NCBI RefSeq assembly: GCF_003148465.1 | Contig: NZ_QGGI01000020.1 | Span: 1 to 43,314 of the forward strand | Direction of reading: 5' to 3' | DNA length: 43,314 nucleotides | From: Oceanotoga teriensis | Lineage (GTDB): Bacteria; Thermotogota; Thermotogae; Petrotogales; Petrotogaceae | Shown here: positions 34,364 to 43,027 of the stretch, in pieces | How the letters are laid out: every line of letters begins with the position of its first letter | How positions within the stretch are numbered: the stretch's first letter is position 1 | The notes under the pieces: model-generated | What the model was told of the DNA's origin: nothing | Databases searched by the model: none | Seen by the model: only the letters and a program-made list of their open reading frames with translations | Position numbers and translations under genes: made by a program

Positions 34364-35335
34364 CTACACATTGTAAATATCTGTTTTAAAATAATGTAGG
34401 TTATTTTTTATCCATTCAATAGTTTCTAATAAACCTTCTTCAAGAGTATATCTTGGAACCCATCCCGTTAAATTTCTTGATTTATCTGAGTTTGATAAAA
34501 GCCTTTCAACTTCAGATTTTTCAGGTCTTAATCTTTGGGAATCTGTAATTATTTCAACTTTTTTGCCAGTTAATTTTATAATTTTCTCAGCTAAATTTCC
34601 AATAGATATTTCTTTTCCAGTACCCAAATTATAAACATCCCCAATAGTTTTTTCATTTAATCCAACTTCTAAAAATCCTGCCGCAGTATCTTTTACATAA
34701 TTCAAATCTCTTGTTGGATTCAAATTTCCCAATTTAATTTGTTTCTTACCAGCAAGTATTTGACTTATAATTGTAGGAATAATAGCTCTTGCTGATTGTC
34801 TTGGTCCATATGTATTAAAAGGTCTTACTATGGTAACTGGAGTTCCAAAAGACCTATAATATGAAAGGGCAAGATGATCAGCTGAAGCTTTACTTGCAGC
34901 ATAAGGAGATTGCGGATTATATGGATGTTTTTCATCTATCGGTACATATTGTGCTGTACCATATATTTCACTTGTAGATGTTTGTACAACTCTCTTAATA
35001 CCTATTTTTCTTGCAGCTTCGAGAACATTATAAGTACCTTCAACATTTGTTTTTATATAAGCCATAGGAGAAAGATAAGAATAAGGTATTGCTATGAGTG
35101 CTCCAAGATGAAAAACAGCTTCTACATCTTTTACAGCATCATAAACACTATCAAAATCTCTTAAATCTCCAGTATAAACTTCAATATCTTTCTTATATTT
35201 AGAATTTTCAAGCCAACCCCAATTATTATCAGAATTATATCTAACAAAACCTTTAACATCATATCCTTTTTCAACTAATTGCTCTGTTAAATGCGAACCT
35301 ATAAAACCTTCTGACCCAGTTACTAATACTTTCAT
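34364..35335 (-). CDS. legB: NAD-dependent 4,6-dehydratase, LegB-like
   Basis: 323 residues with the LegB pattern: VTGSEGFIGSHLTEQLV, NNWGWLENS, HLGALIAIPYSYLSPMAYI, QTSTSEIYGTAQYVPI (T121, E123), Y145-x3-K149 in SPYAASKASADHL and RPFNTYGPRQSARAIIP. LegB removes water from a nucleotide-activated GlcNAc-type sugar to give the 4-keto-6-deoxy derivative. The other legionaminic acid genes (legC, legG, legH, legI, legF) are not in the window. GGAGGAA, inside the end of the preceding gene, is the ribosome binding site. Confidence 0.85.
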   Translation of the reverse strand: MKVLVTGSEGFIGSHLTEQLVEKGYDVKGFVRYNSDNNWGWLENSKYKKDIEVYTGDLRDFDSVYDAVKDVEAVFHLGALIAIPYSYLSPMAYIKTNVEGTYNVLEAARKIGIKRVVQTSTSEIYGTAQYVPIDEKHPYNPQSPYAASKASADHLALSYYRSFGTPVTIVRPFNTYGPRQSARAIIPTIISQILAGKKQIKLGNLNPTRDLNYVKDTAAGFLEVGLNEKTIGDVYNLGTGKEISIGNLAEKIIKLTGKKVEIITDSQRLRPEKSEVERLLSNSDKSRNLTGWVPRYTLEEGLLETIEWIKNNLHYFKTDIYNV

Positions 35336-35339
35336 CTAT

Positions 35340-36425
35340 TTATTCCTCCAATAATTTATTATATACTTCTATCCAACTTTTTATATTATTTTCCCAACTT
35401 GATCTTTCATGTATAATTTTTTTATTTATTTTAGACTTTTCTTTTAATTCATCAAAATTATTAATGATATATTGAATTTTTTCTGATAAAGTCCCTTTTT
35501 TTAACTTATCAATTGTCTCATAATATGCTCCATCTTCTAATAATTCACTATATGGAAGCCAAGAACCATTGATTACTATATTACCAGCATAGAGACTTTC
35601 CTGCATAGAAGCCGACATTGCATCAGTATCTTGAATATTTATCATTATATCATTAGCTTTTCTTAATTTAGCAATTTCTTCATTTGTCATATAATCTTCC
35701 AAGACTTTATAATTTATATCATATTTTTTGAAAGTGTTATCACATAGTTTTTTAATTTTTTCTTTATGTTTTTCATTTCCGTATGTTAAAGGGATAAAAA
35801 TAAATATATTACTTCTTTTTTTTGATAATTTAATTATTTCATCAATCATATATTCATGATTTTTTCTTGGATCAGAAGAATATCCTAAAGTAATAATATA
35901 ATATTTATCAGGAATATGATACTTTTTCTTAAAATCATTTATTTCATTTTTATTTATTTTATCTATTTGATCAAAATCTATAGGTAACCCAAATCTTGTT
36001 TCATAAATTGGTTTATTTTCAAAACCAAATGTTTCATGAAAAACTGGTATCATTTTTTTATTTACAACAGTAATAATATCTGCATTGTTTATAATTTTTT
36101 TTTGTAAAAATTTAATCTTTTTTGAACTATTTGGATATCTATACAAATCAGATCCCCAAAAAGTTACTATTAATTTAGTATGTTTAAAAAAACAATTATA
36201 TAAAAAATAACTTGGAGTTAAAAAATTTATATGAACCAAATCAAAATCTTTGATTGTTTTTTTTAATTTTAAAATCATATTAATCTTATTAAAATATTTA
36301 TTTTTTAATTTACTTCCAAAAAAATTTACAATTTCTATATTCTTAGAATTAATTTTAATTTGATTTTCATATTTTTTTGAATAAATACTATCATTAATTG
36401 TTAAATTTAATATTTTATTCTTCAA
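35340..36425 (-). CDS. GT-B glycosyltransferase (locus B)
   Basis: 361 residues with a GT-B pattern: DLVHINFLTPSYFLYN, VTFWGSDLYRYPNSSKK in the acceptor domain, YYIITLGYSSDPRKNHEYMI at the donor-domain start, and MSASMQESLYAGNIVINGSW near the C-terminus in place of the usual E-x7-E. Relationship to GT4 is likely but remote. The start is TTG at 36425 after AGGTG with six bases spacing; a GTG three codons earlier sits within that site. It begins four bases before the wecB-like remnant's stop, i.e. directly after it. Confidence 0.75.
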   Translation of the reverse strand: MKNKILNLTINDSIYSKKYENQIKINSKNIEIVNFFGSKLKNKYFNKINMILKLKKTIKDFDLVHINFLTPSYFLYNCFFKHTKLIVTFWGSDLYRYPNSSKKIKFLQKKIINNADIITVVNKKMIPVFHETFGFENKPIYETRFGLPIDFDQIDKINKNEINDFKKKYHIPDKYYIITLGYSSDPRKNHEYMIDEIIKLSKKRSNIFIFIPLTYGNEKHKEKIKKLCDNTFKKYDINYKVLEDYMTNEEIAKLRKANDIMINIQDTDAMSASMQESLYAGNIVINGSWLPYSELLEDGAYYETIDKLKKGTLSEKIQYIINNFDELKEKSKINKKIIHERSSWENNIKSWIEVYNKLLEE

Positions 36426-36426
36426 A

Positions 36427-36645
36427 TTAATCACCTAAATAATCAATAATTTTATTACCAATAAGTTCTTCTGCATTACCTTTTCCATATATATTTTTAA
36501 ATAGTTTGTTTTTATTTTTTCTACTATTTTTTTCATATAGATTTTCTTCGTTTGTTAGTTCTTTTCAACTGTATCTGGCTTACATTATTACTATTACTTC
36601 TTTTTGTAACCCTACACTATCAGTTATTACTTTTTTACTATTCCA
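36427..36645 (-). pseudogene. Remnant of a UDP-N-acetylglucosamine 2-epimerase gene (wecB-like)
   Basis: On the minus strand the C-terminal part of a UDP-GlcNAc 2-epimerase can be read. KKVITDSVGLQKEV matches the conserved TDSGGxQxEA segment. KPDTVEKN in the adjacent frame matches the (R/W)PETVExx segment, and NLYEKNSRKNKNKLFKNIYG followed by KGNAEELIGNKIIDYLGD ends at TAA 36429-36427. Two stops, one frameshift and missing stretches show it is dead. It was presumably part of an earlier repeat-unit pathway (ManNAc-type sugar). Confidence 0.75.
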
Positions 36646-36693
36646 AAAAAAGTTCTAAATCTTTTTTAGTCCAGAACTCATAAATTTTATATC

Positions 36694-36801
36694 TCAATGT
36701 ATTTTCAATACATAATAATTATCTTCAATTTTTAAGTTTATTGATTCATTAAATATATCTTTAAAATACTCTAAAATATAATGAATAATTTCATATTTCA
36801 T
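36694..36801 (-). pseudogene. 35-codon open frame with perfect ribosome binding site, probable remnant
   Basis: ATG at 36801 stands six bases after AAAGGTGA, and the frame reads MKYEIIHYILEYFKDIFNES then INLKIEDNYYVLKIH to TGA 36696-36694. Past the TGA the frame continues DIKFMSSGLKKI to a TAG. It looks like the N-terminus of a lost gene whose body was deleted up to the wecB-like remnant. I do not recognise the family. It could be translated as a short peptide because its initiation site is intact. Confidence 0.5.
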
Positions 36802-36805
36802 AAAA

Positions 36806-37897
36806 TCACCTTTCACAGTTAAATAAATTTTCAAAAAAATTTTTATATTCTAATATTTTATTATTTTTATTAAAGATATTAAAATTAACATTATAAATAA
36901 TTTTACAATTTTTTTTCATTTTTTCTATAAATTTATCTAAAGTTAAAAAATCTTTATAAAACATAACTTCAATATTTTTAAAATCATCAATTAATCCTAT
37001 TTTTTTTGATATAATTGGCTTTTCATAATACATTCCTAACAAATATTTGCTAGTTAATCCAAAATAATTTAATTTATAACTATCTTTATAAGGAATAAAT
37101 ATAAAATCTGAATATTTTATATAAGATTGTATATTTTCATTCTTCATATATCCAAGATATTTAAAATTTTCATTTTTAAATAATTTTCTTTGTTCTTTTT
37201 TAGTAAACAATTTAGGACCTATAAAATAAAAAGTTATATTTTTAAATTTTTTTAAGACATGATAAACATCTTCAAATGATAACGGAAATAATCCAAAATA
37301 TAACGCTTTTATATTTTTTTCTTCTTCATAAGGATTTTTTAAAGATATTTGTTTTTCTTCATTTAAATCAAATCCATTTTTTATCAGACATATTTTTTCT
37401 CCATAAATAATTTTTAAATTATTATAAAAATATTTATTTACTGTAATAACTTTTTTACTTCTTTTTATTAGTTTTTTTTCATATAAATGAAATAAAGAAT
37501 TTTTACTAATAATAAACTTAACTGAATCTGATTGTCGATAAATTATAGGTATATTCTTAGGTATAATATCTATTAAAAATATAGGTTTTCCACTTTCTAA
37601 AATAACATAATCATATTTATTAAAATTAAAATTTAATAATGGTTTAATTGTTTCGTTTATAAATAATTGGGTTACTTTTTTAGGTAAATTTTTCATTATT
37701 TTTTCATAATATGAAATTAATTTTGGATTAGAACCAATTTCAATAAAATTATTATTTTTAATATAAAATTTTTTATTACTCGGAAATGTCAAATGAGTTA
37801 CTTCATAATTCATTTCAATTAATGATTTAGTAATTATATCTATTCCTCTATTTGATTCTGTATATTTAATTGATGATATTATTAATATTCTTTTCAT
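36806..37897 (-). CDS. Glycosyltransferase, GT-B fold (locus B)
   Basis: 363 residues with RILIISSIKYTESNRGIDI at the N-terminus, YDYVILESGKPIFLIDIIP, YRQSDSVKFIISKN, KVITVNKYFYNNLK and, in the donor half, KALYFGLFPLSFEDV, YFIGP and YSDFIFIPYKDSYKLNYFGL followed by SKYLLGMYYEKPIIS. The pattern resembles GumK-type (GT70) glucuronosyltransferases and distant GT4 proteins. The E-x7-E motif is replaced. AAGGAG precedes the ATG. Donor unknown. Confidence 0.72.
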   Translation of the reverse strand: MKRILIISSIKYTESNRGIDIITKSLIEMNYEVTHLTFPSNKKFYIKNNNFIEIGSNPKLISYYEKIMKNLPKKVTQLFINETIKPLLNFNFNKYDYVILESGKPIFLIDIIPKNIPIIYRQSDSVKFIISKNSLFHLYEKKLIKRSKKVITVNKYFYNNLKIIYGEKICLIKNGFDLNEEKQISLKNPYEEEKNIKALYFGLFPLSFEDVYHVLKKFKNITFYFIGPKLFTKKEQRKLFKNENFKYLGYMKNENIQSYIKYSDFIFIPYKDSYKLNYFGLTSKYLLGMYYEKPIISKKIGLIDDFKNIEVMFYKDFLTLDKFIEKMKKNCKIIYNVNFNIFNKNNKILEYKNFFENLFNCER

Positions 37898-37911
37898 TAA
37901 AAATCTCCTTA

Positions 37912-39030
37912 TTATTCTATTTTTAAAAAAAGAGGAAATAAAAATATATATGGAAACAAAAATATCATTGGATTAATAAATGAAACAAAAATTATAGATA
38001 TAATAATATTTAATAATATTCTATAATCAGGATGATTTTTTCTTTTTAATAAAAAAATAACTTTTTTTATTAAAATTATTATTATTATAGAAGTTACTAT
38101 AACTCCATAATTAATATATATTTGAAATATTGAAATTTCTACTTTTTTATATTTTTCTAAGTTTCCTAAAATATGCTCTATTAAACTCATATTCTTTATA
38201 TCTTCAATAAAATCTAATCTAGAATTAGCTGATAATTCTGTTCCAGAAAAAAAATTAATATATCTTTCAAAAATTAAAAAGTAATCCGAAAAATAATGAA
38301 ATAATATTATAAATAACATTAATATAATAGATATTGTAAACATAACTTTTAATATTTTTTTTACATTTTTGATTTTAATAATGTTTATCCATAAAAACAT
38401 AAAAATTAAAGTAAAAAAAGAAGACATTGATGCAGAAAAAATAACTATTAAAATAGAAAATAATAATTTTATAAAATCTATTTTAATATTGGAATAATAA
38501 TATGAAAAAAAACATACTCCAGACAAACCAAGAATATTTGGTCCTCCAAAATTACCTATAAATCTTGAAAAAATACCATAAATATAAAAAGGACTTTTTA
38601 TATTAAATAAAGGCAATATAAAAATCTCTAATAAAAGAGTTATAATTGTTATAAAAAAACTTATATTAATAACTTTTTTTAAATTTAAATTTTTTATATC
38701 TACTTTTGGGATTAAAACATAAAACAGAAAAAAACTTAGACTTTTAAAATAAAGCATATCAAATCTAAAAATAATATATTTAAATAATGCAAATATTAAT
38801 ATATTTAAAATTGTAAATTCTTTATAAGAAAATTTTATTTTTAAATGTTTTATATTATATAATCCAAATATTATAAATGGAATTATTAATTGAAGTATTT
38901 GATATAAAATAGGAGCAGATGATTCTATCGTCCCACTTTTACCTATCCAACCAAATAATAAATATGGAATATAATATACAGATGAAAATATTATTATTAA
39001 TTTTATATTATTTTCTATTTTTTTATACAT
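37912..39030 (-). CDS. O-antigen polymerase-like membrane protein (Wzy, locus B)
   Basis: 372 residues with about ten hydrophobic segments. The loop RFIGNFGGPNILGLSGV is typical of Wzy/O-antigen ligase-like proteins, followed by SASMSSFFTL and a second large loop around FSGTELSANSRLDFIED (periplasmic loop with N-S-R). It would join repeat units into the polymer. GAGGTAGTT precedes the ATG. The sequence is extremely A/T-rich. Confidence 0.8.
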   Translation of the reverse strand: MYKKIENNIKLIIIFSSVYYIPYLLFGWIGKSGTIESSAPILYQILQLIIPFIIFGLYNIKHLKIKFSYKEFTILNILIFALFKYIIFRFDMLYFKSLSFFLFYVLIPKVDIKNLNLKKVINISFFITIITLLLEIFILPLFNIKSPFYIYGIFSRFIGNFGGPNILGLSGVCFFSYYYSNIKIDFIKLLFSILIVIFSASMSSFFTLIFMFLWINIIKIKNVKKILKVMFTISIILMLFIILFHYFSDYFLIFERYINFFSGTELSANSRLDFIEDIKNMSLIEHILGNLEKYKKVEISIFQIYINYGVIVTSIIIIILIKKVIFLLKRKNHPDYRILLNIIISIIFVSFINPMIFLFPYIFLFPLFLKIE

Positions 39031-39080
39031 AATTTAACTACCTCAAATTTTTGAATATAAAGTTGTGTTTCTCAATAAAT

Positions 39081-40169
39081 TTATTTATTATTAACAATAT
39101 TTTCATATAATTCAAATAAAAAATTTATTTCTTCATAATTTTTAAATCTAAAAAAATTTTTATTTGTTCCTTTTACTAATCTTTTATAAAAATTATCATT
39201 TTCTATAACTTTTAATATTGTTTCATAAATTTCTTTTTCACAAAATTCGTTGACTAATACACCACCTTCTTTAACAACTTCTTTAATAGATGAATTATTA
39301 GAAGCTATAGTTGGAACACCAAAAGAAAAAGCTTCTAAAGGAGGTATTCCAAACCCCTCATATTCTGAAAGAAAAATAAACAAAAATGCATTCTTGTATA
39401 TTTTATATAATTCTTCATCATTAACATTAGTTAATTGAATAAAATTTTCTTTATTGTTACATTTTGATATTTCTTTATCAATATAATCATATTCTTCAAA
39501 TTTTCTACCTACAATATAAAATTTGTAATTTGGATAAATATCAAATATATCATCTAGAACTCTAATCGTTGTAGTTAAATTTTTATGTTTTTTTCTATTC
39601 CCCACATATAAAAAATATTTTTCTATTTTTCTTTCTGTTGAATAATTATAATCTAGCATAATTTTTTCATATATAATTTCAATATTTTCATTATGAATCT
39701 TAAAAACATTAATTAAATCTTGTTTTGTCGATTTAGAAACACTTATTATTTTTTTAAAATTATTTTTATTCCAGTTTAAGATAAAATATAACCATAAAGA
39801 TTTTAATTTATTAAAATATTTTTTCAAAATGATTGGAATTAGATCGTGAATTGTTATTATGGATTTTTTTGGTACAATAAAAGGTATATTTGTATGAGTA
39901 AAATGTATCAAATCATATTTTTTTGACATCTTTTTGAAAAATAAAGTACCTATAAATATTTCTTTTATTGATAAAGGTTTTATATTAATATTTATAATTT
40001 CTTTTATATTTTTATAGTTTTTAAATTTATCAAGATTATTATTATAAGAAACAAGAGATATTTCAAAAGGTACTTTTTCTTCATTTATTATTTGTCTTAT
40101 TAAATTTTCAGTATATCTTCCAATTCCTGACATACCATACATTCTACAGTCAATTAATATTTTTTTCAT
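39081..40169 (-). CDS. Glycosyltransferase family 4 protein, mannosyltransferase-like (locus B)
   Basis: 362 residues. MYGMSGIGRYTENLI (G-I-G-R-Y signature), IHFTHTNIPFIVPKKSIITI and HDLIPII in the acceptor domain, ISVSKSTKQDLI, YFLYVGNRKKHKNL and FLSEYEGFGIPPLEAFSFGV with the E-x7-E motif. This combination is typical of GT4 mannosyl- or rhamnosyltransferases (MtfB/WbaZ-like). Its ATG overlaps the previous stop (ATGA). Confidence 0.87.
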   Translation of the reverse strand: MKKILIDCRMYGMSGIGRYTENLIRQIINEEKVPFEISLVSYNNNLDKFKNYKNIKEIININIKPLSIKEIFIGTLFFKKMSKKYDLIHFTHTNIPFIVPKKSIITIHDLIPIILKKYFNKLKSLWLYFILNWNKNNFKKIISVSKSTKQDLINVFKIHNENIEIIYEKIMLDYNYSTERKIEKYFLYVGNRKKHKNLTTTIRVLDDIFDIYPNYKFYIVGRKFEEYDYIDKEISKCNNKENFIQLTNVNDEELYKIYKNAFLFIFLSEYEGFGIPPLEAFSFGVPTIASNNSSIKEVVKEGGVLVNEFCEKEIYETILKVIENDNFYKRLVKGTNKNFFRFKNYEEINFLFELYENIVNNK

Positions 40170-41296
40170 TTTTTAATCACACCAATAATTTTTTCTTCAA
40201 CATTTTTTTCAAATTTTTCAAAAGAAAAATCTTTTGCTCTATTTATAATATTTTCTTTTTTATATTTTTTTGGATTATTCAATATTTCTTCTATAGCTTT
40301 TGTTAAATACATTGAATTTTTGGGCTCTATTACTTTTCCAGTAATACCATCAAAATTATGAAAACTAGTTCCAGTTCCTAATTCAGTAGTAATAACAGGA
40401 ACTCCACAGGCCATTGCTTCTGTAACAACAAGTCCAAATGCTTCTCCTCTATCAATAGAAGGTAAAACAAATAAATCAGCAGCTGAATAGTATTCAGGTA
40501 ATTCTTTGTAAGTTACATGATCTAAAAATAAAATTTCATTTTCTAAATTTAATTCATTAACTTTTGCTTTTAATTCTTCTTCTTTTGGTCCTTTACCTAT
40601 TATAACAAGTCCATTTTTTTTGTCTAATTCTTTAAAGGATTCTATTAAATAATCTAAACCTTTATACCTACCTAGTCTTCCAATATATATTATAATTTTT
40701 TCTTTTTTATTTTTTAGTTCATTTATTAAAAATTCTCTTTTATTTTTTTCTCTATAATAAAAATGATCTGTATCCACAAATAATGGAATGACTTCTATTT
40801 TATCTTGAAATTTTTCTAAATATTTCGAACTAATTTTCATATTTGGTGATGTAACTATTATTTTATCCATTTTCTTTAAAAAATTATGTGTAATTATTTG
40901 ATTATATATATTACCTATAAAACCTCTACCAACTATATCAGCATGATAAAAACAAATTTTTTTTGCATTTCTATATTTGTTTCTAAATAATAAATCTATT
41001 TCAGGCTGAAAAGAAGGGAAATGAAAAATTATTATATCACTATTAACTGATTCTTTTTTAATACTTTTTTTATATTTATTAGACCATCTTACAGGACCTT
41101 TTTGAAATATAGTTGGAAGTCTTTGTACTTCAATTTCATCAATAATATCATTTCTAAGTTTATTTATATTATTATAAGTTAGCACTTTTGATTCATAATT
41201 ATTTTTCTTTAGTAGTTTTGCAATAGATTCTGCTACTATTTCAACTCCACCAATTTCTGGTCTATACATTTTATTAACTGTTAAAGCTTTTTTCAA
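40166..41296 (-). CDS. Glycosyltransferase family 4 protein (locus B)
   Basis: 376 residues with NKMYRPEIGGVEIVAESIA at the N-terminus, FHFPSFQPEIDLL, FYHADIVGRG in the acceptor domain, IYIGRLGRYKGLDYLIESF, and SIDRGEAFGLVVTEAMACG in the donor domain (E-x7-E). The HFP/HADI signature is seen in GT4 enzymes that act early after the initiating transferase. Start is TTG at 41296, directly after the previous TAG, with AGGAG eight bases upstream; no alternative ATG exists. Confidence 0.87.
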   Translation of the reverse strand: MKKALTVNKMYRPEIGGVEIVAESIAKLLKKNNYESKVLTYNNINKLRNDIIDEIEVQRLPTIFQKGPVRWSNKYKKSIKKESVNSDIIIFHFPSFQPEIDLLFRNKYRNAKKICFYHADIVGRGFIGNIYNQIITHNFLKKMDKIIVTSPNMKISSKYLEKFQDKIEVIPLFVDTDHFYYREKNKREFLINELKNKKEKIIIYIGRLGRYKGLDYLIESFKELDKKNGLVIIGKGPKEEELKAKVNELNLENEILFLDHVTYKELPEYYSAADLFVLPSIDRGEAFGLVVTEAMACGVPVITTELGTGTSFHNFDGITGKVIEPKNSMYLTKAIEEILNNPKKYKKENIINRAKDFSFEKFEKNVEEKIIGVIKK

Positions 41297-42592
41297 CTAT
41301 ACTGCTCCTCTCTTCCAAACAACCGCTTCGAATGTCTTTAATATTATTTGAAGATCTAATAGTATATTTCTATTTTTTACATAATATAGATCATAACTAA
41401 GTTTAACTTTAGTCTGTTCTAATGTAGCAGAGTACTGATACATTATCTGAGCCCATCCTGTTAAACCAGTTTTTAATTTATGTCTTGCATAATACTGTGG
41501 CAACATTTCATTATATTCTTCTACAAATTTTACTTGTTCTGGTCTTGGTCCAACAAAAGACATAGCTCCACGAAGTATGTCATAAAATTGTAATGTTTCA
41601 TCCAATCTTATAGGTCTAATAATTTTACCTATTTTAAGAACTCTATCTTGTTCATCAGTTGCAAATTTTGCTTCTTCATTTTTTCTATTTTTCATACTTC
41701 TAAATTTATGCATTTTGAATGATTCCTCATGCAAGCCAACTCTTTCTTGAGTGAAAATAATAGGTAATTTATCTTCAAAAAATATCATAAGAGCTATTAT
41801 AAGCATAAATGGTGAAAGTATCACCAAAGCAACAGAAGATATTAGTATATCCAATATTCTTTTGGTTGGAGTTTCTCTGACATTTTCAAAAGTAACTCTA
41901 TAATACTCATTAAATCTATCAAACACTTCAAGAGGTATTCTTTTTAAATGTTTTTCAGCCATATTAGGAAGATATTCTATTTTTATTCCTCTTCTTTTTA
42001 ATTCTTTTATATTGTCAAAAACTAAATTTTCAAGTTTTGGATCTGTAACAACTATGGAATTCAATTTATTAGTAGATATTGTATTCAATATTCTATTATT
42101 TTCAAAATCAAATTCATCTGTAAGAATCTCTATCAATTTTTCAGATGAGGGGTTTATATATTTCACAAACTTATACTTACCATGAGTTTTTTTGCTTATT
42201 TCATCGAGTATATGACCTATTTCATTCTTTCGTCCTATTACAAGATATCTTTTTTCTGGTGCTTTTTTTATATATATCATATATTCTATTTTATGTATTG
42301 TTGGAATCAATATTATGTTGAATATAAAATTATATAAAAATACTTTTGAAATAGAATATCCCAATATAGAATGAAATAGAGTAATACCGATAATAGATAC
42401 AAAATTACCGGCAATTACTCTTATTATTGTTTCATTTAAGCTATTCATAGTTTCGGTGTCATAAGTTCTGAACGCATATATTCCTATGAGAAATATTGAA
42501 GATATTATAAGTGAAGTGAGCGGGTTTAATCCAATTATTAAGTTGAAAATAAAAAACAAAATAAAATCGAGTATCTTTACCAATCTTTTCAT
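41297..42592 (-). CDS. Initiating sugar-1-phosphate transferase, locus B
   Basis: 431 residues, clear paralogue of the locus A enzyme: same start (MKR(L/I)VK), IIGLNPLTSLIISSIFLIGI membrane region, YLVIGRKNEIGHILDEI, and a catalytic domain with KRILDILISSVALVILSPFM, FTQERVGLHEESFKMHKFRS, IRLDETLQFYDILRG, VGPRPEQV and LKTGLTGWAQIMY. It puts the first sugar phosphate on undecaprenyl phosphate. The ATG at 42592 matches the paralogue's start; an ATG five codons earlier has no ribosome binding site, whereas GGGATG weakly serves this one. First gene of locus B. Confidence 0.92.
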   Translation of the reverse strand: MKRLVKILDFILFFIFNLIIGLNPLTSLIISSIFLIGIYAFRTYDTETMNSLNETIIRVIAGNFVSIIGITLFHSILGYSISKVFLYNFIFNIILIPTIHKIEYMIYIKKAPEKRYLVIGRKNEIGHILDEISKKTHGKYKFVKYINPSSEKLIEILTDEFDFENNRILNTISTNKLNSIVVTDPKLENLVFDNIKELKRRGIKIEYLPNMAEKHLKRIPLEVFDRFNEYYRVTFENVRETPTKRILDILISSVALVILSPFMLIIALMIFFEDKLPIIFTQERVGLHEESFKMHKFRSMKNRKNEEAKFATDEQDRVLKIGKIIRPIRLDETLQFYDILRGAMSFVGPRPEQVKFVEEYNEMLPQYYARHKLKTGLTGWAQIMYQYSATLEQTKVKLSYDLYYVKNRNILLDLQIILKTFEAVVWKRGAV

Positions 42593-42702
42593 TTGTACAC
42601 ATCCCATGTTATTATAAATAGTTTATAAAAAATAAAATGAATAAGTCCAAGCTAAAATTATTTTATCATAAAATTTATTTTAAATCATTACTTTACAATA
42701 TT

Positions 42703-42731
42703 TTGACTGATTATTTATAAAAAATTAATAT
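42703..42731 (+). promoter_or_regulatory. Rightward promoter candidate in non-coding region
   Basis: TTGACT (42703-42708), a 17-base spacer and TAATAT (42726-42731). It points away from locus B into a stretch with no protein-coding frame, so it could drive a small RNA or be a chance match in A/T-rich DNA. Confidence 0.4.
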
Positions 42732-43027
42732 ATCATATGAACTGCTAATAATAAGCTATAATTAAGGTTTTAAACTTTCTATTTTATATTATATCATTTT
42801 TTTTTTGATTTTGTAAGTTTTTATTAATTATAATGTTCCTAAACATTAACTGAATATTTTATGTTTATTTTTTTATTTTATTAACATTTCTTAACAAAAA
42901 TATTTTTTTTTAATTTTATATGAGATTAAAATTATTTGTATATATTAATGTGAAAAGAAATAAAAAGTATTAATAAGTTTCTATGAGATTATTATAGATT
43001 TTTTATTTTAAAATTGAGTATTTATGA

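Noticed and set aside
10918-36696. Stop-codon reassignment (TGA read as Trp), suggested by in-frame TGA at 10918, 32369 and 36694
   Set aside because: TGA is used as the normal stop of many intact genes here (VanZ-like, lacI, both kwaA and the first permease, several glycosyltransferases), and TGG is used for Trp throughout. The last two TGAs lie in obvious gene remnants.
42770-42805. Intrinsic terminator before the long T-run
   Set aside because: The preceding AAGGTTTTAAACTTT can pair only over a few A/T bases with a mismatch, too weak to call.
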